A stretch of 64,000 bases of DNA from Kocuria flava (GTDB lineage: Bacteria; Actinomycetota; Actinomycetes; Actinomycetales; Micrococcaceae), in the NCBI RefSeq assembly GCF_001482365.1, contig NZ_CP013254.1, positions 1,736,001 to 1,800,000 on the forward strand, in the 5' to 3' direction. Under the pieces are notes generated by a model. That model saw only the letters and a program-made list of their open reading frames with translations, was not told where the DNA came from and did no database searches. Positions 26,377 through 35,641 of the stretch are shown here, piece after piece (position 1 is the stretch's first letter; each line of letters opens with the position of its first letter). The translations under genes and the position numbers were made by a program.

Positions 26377-26850
26377 TCAGGCCGTGGGGCGGCTGGTGCC
26401 GAGCTTGGCGGCGGCTGCATCGAGGTACTCGGCCTCCACGAGGATCTCGTAGGAGGTCGCCTCGATGCCTTGGACGCTGCTGAAGTCCCGGCGCCCGCCG
26501 GTGGCGGCGTGGCCCAGGAGCCCGAAGATCAGCCCCCACACCGCGCCCAGGACCACCGACCACAGGATCACCGACAGCCACCCCACGATGACGAAGATGC
26601 CGAACAGCAAGCCGATGAGCAGCCCCAGCCAGGCCCCGGAGGCGGCTCCGTACAGGGCGGCCTTGCCGTAGGTCATCCGGCCGGTGACCTGCTCGACCAG
26701 GCGCAGGTCGGTGCCGACCACGCGCACGTGCTCGACGGGGAACCCGGCGTCGGAGAGGGAGTCGACGATGCGCTGGGCCTGGGCGTAGGTGGGCACCGTC
26801 CGCAGGACCTGGTAGTGGGTGGAGGCGGTGGGCTGGGTGGGATGGGACAT
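26377..26850 (-). CDS. General stress protein 17M-like membrane protein
   Basis: 157 residues. N-terminal soluble domain THYQVLRTVPTYAQAQRIVDSLSDAGFPVEHVRVVG is the YflT/GSP17M signature. The middle has two Gly-rich membrane spans (ALYGAASGAWLGLLIGLLFGIFVIVGW and VILWSVVLGAVWGLIFGLLG), and a short domain ends EILVEAEYLDAAAAKLG. Members are induced by general stress in Gram-positive bacteria; the mechanism is unknown. ATG 26848-26850 has AGGAAG eight bases upstream. Between Hsp20 and Clp, all leftward. Confidence 0.85.
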   Translation of the reverse strand: MSHPTQPTASTHYQVLRTVPTYAQAQRIVDSLSDAGFPVEHVRVVGTDLRLVEQVTGRMTYGKAALYGAASGAWLGLLIGLLFGIFVIVGWLSVILWSVVLGAVWGLIFGLLGHAATGGRRDFSSVQGIEATSYEILVEAEYLDAAAAKLGTSRPTA

Positions 26851-27048
26851 GGTCGTCACTTCCTGTTCGTGGTCTCGTCCTGGGCAGCCCGGTGGCCGGC
26901 AGCCGGCGCTGCTGACCACCAGGTTCGGGGTCGACAGGAAGACCGGGGACCGTACGGGCGCGGCGGTCGTCCTGGTCCCCTTCTCCCTGGGGCCGGTGGT
27001 GGCGGGCCAGGCGCGCCTGGCCCGCCACCACCGCGGTGCGGTCGTGCG

Positions 27049-27462
27049 TCAGCCGCGGGTGACCTCGATCTTCTGGGTTCTCTGCTGCTCGTCCCGCTCC
27101 GGCATCGGGGCCCGGACCTCCAGCACCCCGTCGGTGTAGGTGGCGGTGATGTCCTCCTCCTTGCACCCGGCCGGCAGCGGCAGGACGCGGGAGAAGGAGC
27201 CGTAACGGAATTCGGAGCGGTAGCTGTCCTTGTCCTTGTGCTCGGACTGCTCCCGCCGCTGGGCCCGCAGCCGCAGGGTGTCGTTGACCACGGTCAGCTC
27301 CACGTCCTGCTCCGGGTCGATGCCGGGCAGCTCGGCGCGGATCACCTGGGTGTTCCCGTCCTGGAACTCCTCCACCCGCGGCCAGGAGGGGCTCAGATCG
27401 CCCTCCAGCAGGCGACGGAAGGGCTCGAGCGCATCGAAGTTCCTACGCATCAACTCAGCCAT
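27049..27462 (-). CDS. hsp20: Small heat-shock protein Hsp20
   Basis: 137 residues. A short N-terminal arm (FDALEPFRRLLEGDLSPSWPRVEEF) leads into an alpha-crystallin domain: RAELPGIDPEQDVELTVVNDTLRLRAQR, FRYGSFSRVLPLPAGCKEEDITATYTDGVLEVRAPMP. It lacks the usual I-x-I tail, ending instead with KIEVTRG, which contains I-E-V. It holds unfolded proteins for refolding, and the Clp ATPase 1.1 kb downstream is a natural partner. ATG 27460-27462 has AGGAG about nine bases upstream; a longer frame to 27657 would cover the promoter. Confidence 0.93.
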   Translation of the reverse strand: MAELMRRNFDALEPFRRLLEGDLSPSWPRVEEFQDGNTQVIRAELPGIDPEQDVELTVVNDTLRLRAQRREQSEHKDKDSYRSEFRYGSFSRVLPLPAGCKEEDITATYTDGVLEVRAPMPERDEQQRTQKIEVTRG

Positions 27463-27750
27463 GGTCGTGGCTCCTCTCGTTCTCAGCGGCCCCGCATCAC
27501 CAGCCTCCGGGTCCGTGACGGGCCGACGGAGGACCCGCTGACCAGGGCCTTTCGTGTTCTCCTCGAGCACCACCAGTGTAAGCACACTTAGTGTCCTCGC
27601 CAATACCAGGCCCGTCACCGGCGGCTCATGACGCCCGGGTCGTCGCCGTTTTCCCACCCGGGCATCACTGGACGACGGTCTGCGCCCCGGGCCCAGGCGG
27701 CGTGCGGTACGTGGCGCCCCGTCGCCGGTGGGACGCTGCTGCTGTGCCGC
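27463..27750 (-). promoter_or_regulatory. hsp20 upstream region with a short dyad
   Basis: No gene. On the plus strand GTGTAAGCACACTTAGTGT (27577-27595) holds two facing TAAG/CTTA half-sites and is the only AT-richer patch upstream of hsp20, so it is a candidate operator or promoter core. It does not match CIRCE or a complete HAIR site. Confidence 0.35.
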
Positions 27751-28314
27751 TCAGGCCGGTTTCGGCGCCATGACCTGCCGTGCCACCGACCGTACGGCGG
27801 AGCCCAGGGCGGTGGAGGCGGCACGGGCCCTGTCCTGGAGGGCCAGGATGGCGTCGCTGTCGAAGGCGTGGGGCCGGTCGCAGTAGACGTTGAGTCCGGC
27901 CCGCAGCGGCTGATCGCCCAGCTCGAAGGGCATCCCCAGTACGCAATGGATCCCCTCGGCCGCGGCGGCCCGCAAGAACTCCGGTCACCGGTGGTCGGTG
28001 CGGGTGTCCCCGGTGTGGACCAGGACGTGCTCGCGGGCCGAGGCCAGGCAGGGTCCGTCCGGGAACCGCAGCTGCAACTGGTCCAAGGACAGGGCCCGGT
28101 CGTTGCTGGCCGCGATCGTCTCCGCCCGACCCCCACCCAGCACCGTCACCGCGCACCACACCCGGGTCTCCCCGGGCCGGGAGAGATCCTCTTCCAGCAC
28201 CCGGGCGAACCCGGTGAGGAAATCGGTCAGGAGCTGCTGGTCCGCCGGCACGCGTTGTTGGAAGCCGGATGCCTCCGTCACCCCCGGTGCCCCGGCATCC
28301 TCGTGGTGATCCAT
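27751..28314 (-). pseudogene. GAF-domain gene interrupted by one in-frame TGA
   Basis: One frame runs from ATG 28312-28314 (GGGGGAG upstream) to 27751, broken only by TGA at 27985-27987. Before it: LLTDFLTGFARVLEEDL, TRVWCAVTVLGGGRAETIAASNDRALSLDQLQLRFPDGPCL, VLVHTGDTRTDHR. After it: PEFLRAAAAEGIHCVLGMPFELGDQPLRAGLNVYCDRPHAFD. GAF relatives have Trp at the break (R-W-P), so a single TGG-to-TGA change explains it. No ANTAR domain follows. Either a nonsense mutation, a base error, or readthrough. The break would remove the second half of the ligand pocket. Confidence 0.72.
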
Positions 28315-28476
28315 CACGGCTCCCCCTTGCCCCCGGTGGGGTGCGGCATCACCACACCTCACTCCAGATACCCTTCGCACGAGCCACCTCCAGCCGTCCT
28401 GGAGGGAAGCCAAGGACGTGGAGACCTCGGGTCCTCCTACCGGAGTCCGGTTGCGGCCTCCCCGCCGGTCATACCG

Positions 28477-29226
28477 TCACCCCTCCTTTCGCCCCCGTCC
28501 GGCCCCGGCCAGGACGTGCCCAGGAGCTGGGGTTGTCGTGGTTTTCCGGAGGGCGTGCACGGTGATGTCCACAGCCCCGCAGCGCCACCCCGTTCTCTGC
28601 ACCACCGAAACAACACGATCCTCCACCCCGGAGGCGATGGCCACCGCAGCACGCAACCGGTCAGCAGCGGCCACCCCGGCTGGGTCGATGCACAGGTGCA
28701 CGGCCACCTCTGCCCGTCCGCCGACAGCGCGCACGTGCACGCCGCTGCAGGTGCCGACGCGGGTACGGGACGGTCGCCAGGATGGGTCCGGGGCATCGGT
28801 CACCGGCGAGACCACCGCCAGCACAGCGGTGGCCGGCGTCGGCTGCAACCGCACCACCCCGGGGGCATCCGCCACCGAACAGGCCACAGCTCGCGCCACC
28901 GTCCGGCACGTGGTCGCCGCCGGGGCCGCCGAAGCAGGACCCTCCGCCGGCCACCGCTGCACCACGGTTGCCAGCTGCACCCGAGAACGCCACCGCGACG
29001 GCAGCACCTGGCTCAAGACGCCCCCACTCCATCGCAGAGCGCGGCCAACCACTGCCACCCCCAGAGGCCCGGAGGAGCGCAGCAGGCTCCCCCGGGCGAT
29101 ATTGCCGGCAGGACCCAGCAGATACCGCTTCTGACCCACGAGACCCCCGTTCCTCGCAGCGAACACCCCAACCCATTGCCCGCCGCCTGGCACCGGGATG
29201 GTCGGGGCGAGCACCGACGGGCACAT
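28477..29226 (-). CDS. Hypothetical protein, weak Asp23/Gls24-like features
   Basis: 249 residues if the first ATG is used; the true start may be well inside. Residues about 110-235 contain TVARAVACSVADAPGVVRLQP, GVHVRAVGGRAEVAVHLCID, ADRLRAAVAIASG and VDITVHAL, which recalls the alternating strand-helix pattern of Asp23 envelope-stress proteins. The N-terminal 100 residues are Arg/Ser/Pro-rich and may not be translated. I cannot assign a function with confidence; the stress setting makes the Asp23 idea reasonable. Confidence 0.35.
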   Translation of the reverse strand: MCPSVLAPTIPVPGGGQWVGVFAARNGGLVGQKRYLLGPAGNIARGSLLRSSGPLGVAVVGRALRWSGGVLSQVLPSRWRSRVQLATVVQRWPAEGPASAAPAATTCRTVARAVACSVADAPGVVRLQPTPATAVLAVVSPVTDAPDPSWRPSRTRVGTCSGVHVRAVGGRAEVAVHLCIDPAGVAAADRLRAAVAIASGVEDRVVSVVQRTGWRCGAVDITVHALRKTTTTPAPGHVLAGAGRGRKEG

Positions 29227-29386
29227 CAGGGATGGCGGGCAAGCGGCCGGAAAGCCAGCCTACGAGCCGAAACACCCATTGGCAAGCGACCTTATTATTG
29301 CTTGGTGCCCGTCGTCCTGGACGGGGACCACCCGCCCCTGGACCTGTCGGACATCTGGTAAGAGCGTGTACTGCAGGCCACCGGCG

Positions 29387-29962
29387 TTACTGCGGCCCGG
29401 GGGCGACCTCCTCCAGCACTCCGTTCTCGTCGCGGCGCCACCGGGTGCCGGAGGCGTCCGTGAACTCGAACGCCGTGACCTTCTGATCGGTGGAGGTGGT
29501 CATGGGGCGCAGCCGCTGGCACTCGTCCGGGCGCCGCTCCGTGTCCCAGATGCGCTCCGGGTGCAGACCGTAGACGAGGTGGCCGGGCGGGAAGATATGC
29601 AGGCGCAGCCGGGAGTCCCGACCCGAAGTCCGGCGAGGCCCGGGGGAGAAGAGGCCGGTGGAGACGACGACGAGGTCGTAGATCGGTGCGCCCGAGCGGT
29701 TCTGGACCTCGATCACCGGTGCGCTGCTGCCGGCGTCGTGCAGTTCGGAGGACACCCACGCCGTCACATCGTCCGCCTGTCGCCGGCGCGCCGCCGCGGT
29801 CTGCGGTGCACTGCTCTCGGCATGTCCGGCGTCACGGCGCGTGCTCCCGGAGTGCGCGGGGCGCCGGGGGGCGGTTCCCTGGAGCCGACGGGTCTGCGCC
29901 ACCGCCCACACGGCCACGGCCAGGGCGAGCAGGGCGAGGAGAACGGACAGCAGCTCGATCAT
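29387..29962 (-). CDS. Hypothetical membrane-anchored protein
   Basis: 191 residues. One N-terminal membrane span (LLSVLLALLALAVAVWAVAQ) is followed by an Arg/Ala-rich linker and a soluble beta-rich domain: VIEVQNRSGAPIYDLVVVS, HIFPPGHLVYGLHPERIW, VTAFEFTDASGTRWRRDENGVLEEV. The last motif (F-x-D-x-x-G-x-x-W-x-R) is common in actinobacterial membrane-associated hypotheticals. No enzyme motif seen. It lies alone between the stress genes and the resolvase. Confidence 0.72.
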   Translation of the reverse strand: MIELLSVLLALLALAVAVWAVAQTRRLQGTAPRRPAHSGSTRRDAGHAESSAPQTAAARRRQADDVTAWVSSELHDAGSSAPVIEVQNRSGAPIYDLVVVSTGLFSPGPRRTSGRDSRLRLHIFPPGHLVYGLHPERIWDTERRPDECQRLRPMTTSTDQKVTAFEFTDASGTRWRRDENGVLEEVAPGPQ

Positions 29963-30190
29963 GCCGACATGATCCCAGACCGGCCCGCCCCCGCTCCAGC
30001 CGAGTCGCCGATGGGGGAGAACCGCTCATCCTCCGCTACCAGGCGCAAGTGACCATTACCCTGCGCCGATACCTCGAGGCTGCTGCCGCATCTTGGAAAC
30101 AACCATGCGCCTGCAGCCAGCCGCGAGACGATCGTCGCTCTCCACCGCGGATACCGCACCTTTACGCATCTCCTCTGTTCATCAAACGAA

Positions 30191-30268
30191 GGTTTCCGCT
30201 ACAAAAACGCCGATCGGCGAAATTTGCCCGTTCGAGGTCCCTCGTGCCGTGTTTTTTGTAGCGGAACC
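30191..30268 (+). promoter_or_regulatory. Inverted repeat upstream of the resolvase, candidate res site
   Basis: TTCCGCTACAAAAA in the left arm (from 30194) faces its complement TTTTTGTAGCGGAA in the right arm (to 30266), 45 bases apart, 60 bases before the resolvase start. The spacing and the AT-rich ends fit a resolvase/invertase binding region or operator. The sequence between 29963 and 30190 holds no gene. Confidence 0.55.
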
Positions 30269-30329
30269 CTGTAGCGATATCTATGGTGCGGTACTGACGG
30301 GCTGTGACGGGTTTCGATACATTTGGGGA

Positions 30330-30956
30330 ATGGGGCATCTTCTCGGCTACGCGCGTGTGTCCACCATCGACCAGGACGCCTCGCTGCAGATCGACGCGCT
30401 GAACGCCGCCGGATGCTATCGGGTGTTCGTGGACACGATCTCCGGGGCCTCCGCCCAGCGCCCGGAGCTGGAGAAGCTGCTGGACCAGCTGCGCCCCGGG
30501 GACACGCTGGTGGTGTGGCGCCTGGACCGGTTGGGCCGCTCCATCCGGCACCTGATCGATCAGCTGCAGGTGCTGGCCGAACGCGGGGTGGGGTTCCGCT
30601 CCCTGCAGGAGACCATCGACAGGACCTCCTCGGGGGGCCGGCTGGTGTTCCACGTCTTCGCGGCCCTGGCCGAGTTCGAACGCGATCTGATCCGGGAACG
30701 GACCAACGCCGGGCTGGCCGCCGCCCGGGCCCGGGGCCGGAAGGGCGGCCGGCCCCCGGCCCTGAGCTCGGATCAGGTGCGGGCCGCGCGGCGGATGTAT
30801 GAGCAGCAGGATCTGACCGTCACCCAGATCGGAGAGATCCTCGGGGTCAGCCGCACCACCATCTACCGGGCGCTGGCCCGAGCCCCCGAAAGGCCCGTCA
30901 CACCCAGGCCGCCGCGGGCGCGGCGCCAGGCATCTGTCTCGACGAGCATGGAGTAG
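30330..30956 (+). CDS. Serine recombinase (Tn3-type resolvase/invertase)
   Basis: 208 residues. Catalytic domain begins GYARVSTIDQD with the nucleophile Ser, continues RPELEKLLDQLRPGDTLVVWRLDRLGRS (the active-site Arg pair) and FHVFAALAEFERDLIRERT, and ends with an HTH: VTQIGEILGVSRTTIYRAL. Such enzymes resolve cointegrates or invert segments at a res-like site; an inverted repeat lies 60 bp upstream. ATG 30330 with GGGGA directly before it. It is the only rightward cargo gene on this side of the element. Confidence 0.93.
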   Translation: MGHLLGYARVSTIDQDASLQIDALNAAGCYRVFVDTISGASAQRPELEKLLDQLRPGDTLVVWRLDRLGRSIRHLIDQLQVLAERGVGFRSLQETIDRTSSGGRLVFHVFAALAEFERDLIRERTNAGLAAARARGRKGGRPPALSSDQVRAARRMYEQQDLTVTQIGEILGVSRTTIYRALARAPERPVTPRPPRARRQASVSTSME

Positions 30957-30964
30957 GCCAGACC

Positions 30965-31230
30965 GTGGACGGGGCCGGGCGGTGGCGGATCCTGCGGTTG
31001 CACGTCGAGAACGGCATTCCGCTCACCACCCTCGCCCAGGACACGGGATCGGGCCGCGGACCCTTTAGCGCCGGCACGCCCACTACCGCGCCCACGGCTA
31101 CGAGAGACTTGGTCACGCCCACCCACGCGGACGCCAGAGACCGCCGCCCTCCGACCAGGCTCGTCACGGGACAGGTCAAGAGGCATCAGACAAGGGATGC
31201 CGCGGAGATACCAACGGGCGGCCTGGGCCC
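30965..31230 (+). pseudogene. Transposase N-terminal remnant
   Basis: WRILRLHVENGIPLTTLAQDTG in the first frame and RHAHYRAHGYERLGHAHPRGRQRPP in another read like the N-terminal HTH of Mu/IS481-type transposases (L-Q-R-W-H-x-x-Y-R-x-x-G-Y). A TAG stands where Gln is expected and a CGG where Trp is expected. No DDE catalytic part remains. Probably the partner of the adjacent resolvase in an older transposon. Confidence 0.45.
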
Positions 31231-31393
31231 GTTTAGGCCACCGGTTACCCCCGGAGGACCTGCCGCATGGGTTTCACCGTGAAGAGCCCAGTAATGATGT
31301 CGCCCCCCCGCCGGTATACCAGTCCTCATGAGCAGTGACTTCGTCTCCAAAGGCAGGGAATACCGCAAGAACGAACATCGCAACATACCAACA
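31231..31393. other. Right end of the mobile element, no gene
   Basis: The last 160 bases of the element become markedly A/T-richer toward the border (AAGAACGAACATCGCAAC just before it), in contrast with the flank. GTTGCGATGTTCG on the minus strand faintly resembles the left-end GTTGCAT repeats and might be a terminal recombinase site. No coding frame is supported. Confidence 0.45.
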
Positions 31394-31540
31394 AGATGAC
31401 GCCCCAGAGGGGACTCGCCGTCTCTGCTGCCGGGCGGGTGGGGAGTCGGCGAGGGTGGGGCGGGTGGTGTGGGGAGTCGGCGCGGGTGGGCCGGCCGGTG
31501 TGTGGGCTCGGCGTGGGGCACGCGGCGCACGTGGACGTCG
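31394..31540 (+). repeat. Right half of the interrupted palindrome plus spaced GGGGAGTCGGCG units
   Basis: Starts with AGATGA, then CGCCCCAGAGGGGACTCG, the exact complement of the outer arm at 15406-15423. Four further units of the type GGGGAGTCGGCG or GGGCTCGGCG follow at intervals of 30-40 bases. It is the missing half of the repeat interrupted by the element, and ends just before the narK promoter. Confidence 0.85.
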
Positions 31541-31586
31541 GGCTCACCGGGAGGCGGGAGGGGCGTGAAGGGAAGTGCACCGAGCC

Positions 31587-31629
31587 GTTACCGCCGCCGC
31601 CCGGCGCGGAAACACGGGCTCCCTAGCGT
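31587..31629 (+). promoter_or_regulatory. narK promoter with phased pentamers
   Basis: GTTAC (31587-31591), then at 11-bp steps CGCCC and GAAAC (31609-31613), then ten bases and TAGCGT (31624-31629) as -10 box. GAAAC, the gap of ten and TAGCGT are identical in position at nirD. The pentamers resemble GlnR a- and b-type half-sites (GTnAC, GAAAC), though their order is not the textbook one. Confidence 0.55.
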
Positions 31630-31687
31630 GAGGAGCACGCCGCGGCCCCGGGCCCGGCGACCTGCACCCGCGCCCCAGGAGGCCCCC

Positions 31688-33208
31688 GTGAGCCCAGCAC
31701 CATCGCCCGGCACCCCGCACCCCGGCACGGACACCGGCACGGACACCGCCCCGGCCGGCAGCACCGGCACCGCGTCCGGCGCCCGCTCCGCCACCGCCGT
31801 CGATCCCGGCACGCTCGAGACCGGGGGAACAGAGGCCGGCGGGGGGACCGCCCGGACCCTGCCGCCGCTGGCGCTGCGCGAGCGGCCCGGCCGGTGGCTG
31901 GACGGCTACCGCCCGGAGGACCCGGCGTTCTGGGAGTCCACGGGCCGGCCGATCGCCCGGACGAACCTGCGCTGGTCGATCCTCGCGGAGTTCCTGGGCT
32001 TCGCGGTCTGGCAGCTGTGGGCGATCACGGTCGTGTTCCTGCCGGACGCCGGCTTCACCCTGACCGACGCGCAGATCTTCTGGCTGCTCTCGCTGCCGTC
32101 ACTGGTCGGCGCCACGCTGCGGGTGCCCTACACCTTCACGGTGGGCCGCTTCGGCGGGCGCAACTGGACGGTCGTCTCGGCGCTGCTGCTGCTGGTCCCC
32201 ACCGTGGGCCTGGCGCTCGCGGTGTCCGACCCGGCGACCCCGTTCTGGGTGCTGCTCGCGCTCGCGGGGACGGCGGGCTTCGGCGGCGGCAACTTCGCGT
32301 CCTCGATGGCCAACATCACCTACTTCTACCCGGCGCGGGAGAAGGGCTACGCGCTGGGGCTCAACGCGGCCGGCGGCAACCTCGGCACGGCCGTGGCGCA
32401 GCTGGTCGTGCCGCTGGCGGTCACGGTCGGCGCGGCCGGGGCGCTGGCCCTGCCGCTGGCGGGCTGGATCTGGGTGCCGCTGATCCTGCTGGCCGCGTGG
32501 GGCGCGCGCACGCACATGCACAACCTCTCGGACGCCACGGGGGACGTGGCCGGGTCGCTGGCCACGGTGAAGGAGCCGCACTTCTGGGTGATGTCCTTCC
32601 TCTACATCGGCACGTTCGGCTCCTTCATCGGCTTCTCCTCCGTGTTCCCGAAGCTGATCACGGACGTCTTCCCGGAGTTCTCGACGTTTACGGTGGGCAC
32701 CGCGGCGCTCTCGCTCGCGTTCCTGGGCCCGCTCGTGGGCTCGGTGGCCCGGCCGTGGGGCGGGCGCCTGGCCGACCGCTTCGGCGGGGCCGCGATGACG
32801 ACGGCGGTCTTCGCGGTCATGGCCCTGCTGGCCCTGGCCGTGGTGCTGACCCTGCCGCTGGCGAGCTTCTGGCTGTTCCTGGGCCTGTTCCTGCTGCTGT
32901 TCACCGCCGCGGGCATGGGCAACGGCACCACCTACCGGATGATCCCGACGATCTACCGGGTCCGCGGCGCCGGGGGAGCCGGCGGGGTCTCGGCCGAGCG
33001 CAAGGCCTCGGCGGCGCTCGGGCTGATCGGGGCGGTCGGCGCCTACGGCGGCTTCGCGATCCCGCAGGTGCTCAGCCTCTCCAGCGGGGCGACCGGCGGC
33101 TACGGGACGGCGTTCCTGGGCTTCGTCGGCTTCTACGTGCTGGCGCTGGCGGTGACCTGGGCCTGCTACCTGCGCCCGGGCTCCGCGATGGCCGCCCACC
33201 GGGTCTGA
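31688..33208 (+). CDS. narK: Nitrate/nitrite MFS transporter (NarK family)
   Basis: 506 residues. A 70-residue Pro/Thr/Gly-rich cytoplasmic lead precedes twelve membrane spans. The nitrate-porter signature GFGGGNFASSMANITYFYP and the second Gly-rich GMGNGTTYRMIPTIY are both present, as are Arg in FFxxR-like positions used for nitrate binding (LRVPYTF). It imports nitrate, perhaps exchanging nitrite, for the reductases encoded just downstream. GTG 31688-31690 has AGGAGG five bases upstream; the upstream extension covers the promoter. First gene of the narK-nasC-nasB set. Confidence 0.92.
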   Translation: MSPAPSPGTPHPGTDTGTDTAPAGSTGTASGARSATAVDPGTLETGGTEAGGGTARTLPPLALRERPGRWLDGYRPEDPAFWESTGRPIARTNLRWSILAEFLGFAVWQLWAITVVFLPDAGFTLTDAQIFWLLSLPSLVGATLRVPYTFTVGRFGGRNWTVVSALLLLVPTVGLALAVSDPATPFWVLLALAGTAGFGGGNFASSMANITYFYPAREKGYALGLNAAGGNLGTAVAQLVVPLAVTVGAAGALALPLAGWIWVPLILLAAWGARTHMHNLSDATGDVAGSLATVKEPHFWVMSFLYIGTFGSFIGFSSVFPKLITDVFPEFSTFTVGTAALSLAFLGPLVGSVARPWGGRLADRFGGAAMTTAVFAVMALLALAVVLTLPLASFWLFLGLFLLLFTAAGMGNGTTYRMIPTIYRVRGAGGAGGVSAERKASAALGLIGAVGAYGGFAIPQVLSLSSGATGGYGTAFLGFVGFYVLALAVTWACYLRPGSAMAAHRV

Positions 33209-33261
33209 GCCCGCACGCACCGACGCGACCGACGACGACGCCCCGGCGAAGGAGACCCCTC

Positions 33262-35468
<2,207 letters not shown>

Positions 35469-35472
<4 letters not shown>

Positions 35473-35641
35473 CGTCCCCGACCCGGCACGGCACGCCCCG
35501 CCCCCGTGCGCGGTGCACCGTGCCGGCCCGCCCCCGGACGGTCCGCCCGTGATCCCCGTGCACCCCTCGGCCGCCGCTGCGGTCACGGGTCCGGCCGCCG
35601 GCGCCGTCCTCGTCCCCGACGCCCAGGAGGCCCGCCCATGA
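35469..35641 (+). other. Two tiny overlapping frames and a duplicated start between nasC and nasB
   Basis: ATG 35469 overlaps the nasC stop (ATGA) and opens 27 codons to TGA 35550-35552. GTG 35549-35551 overlaps that stop and opens 30 codons to TGA 35639-35641, which overlaps the true nasB start. The second micro-frame begins IPVHPSAAAA, almost the same as nasB's IPVHPSTAAS, so about 34 bases around the start codon are duplicated in tandem. The peptides are probably not functional, but the chain of overlaps keeps ribosomes moving into nasB. Confidence 0.6.

Larger units (their letters stand above)
15448..31399. mobile_element. 15.9-kb Tn554-like mobile element with stress cargo
   Basis: AGATGA occurs at both borders (15448-15453 and 31394-31399). 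Deleting one copy plus everything between restores an uninterrupted palindrome of the repeat family seen elsewhere in the window, which fixes the ends to within six bases. At the left end lie a tyrosine recombinase, a small HTH protein and a second, degenerate recombinase with zinc ribbons, overlapping in that order. Tn554-type elements have the same tnpA-tnpB-tnpC logic and insert at a six-base core. Most cargo genes face left and encode stress proteins. Average GC is lower than the flanks. A serine resolvase and transposase remnant at the right suggest a composite origin. Confidence 0.82.

Noticed and set aside
15448..31399. Phage or conjugative origin of the element
   Set aside because: No structural, lysis, relaxase or type IV secretion genes are present, and the borders are not at a tRNA gene.
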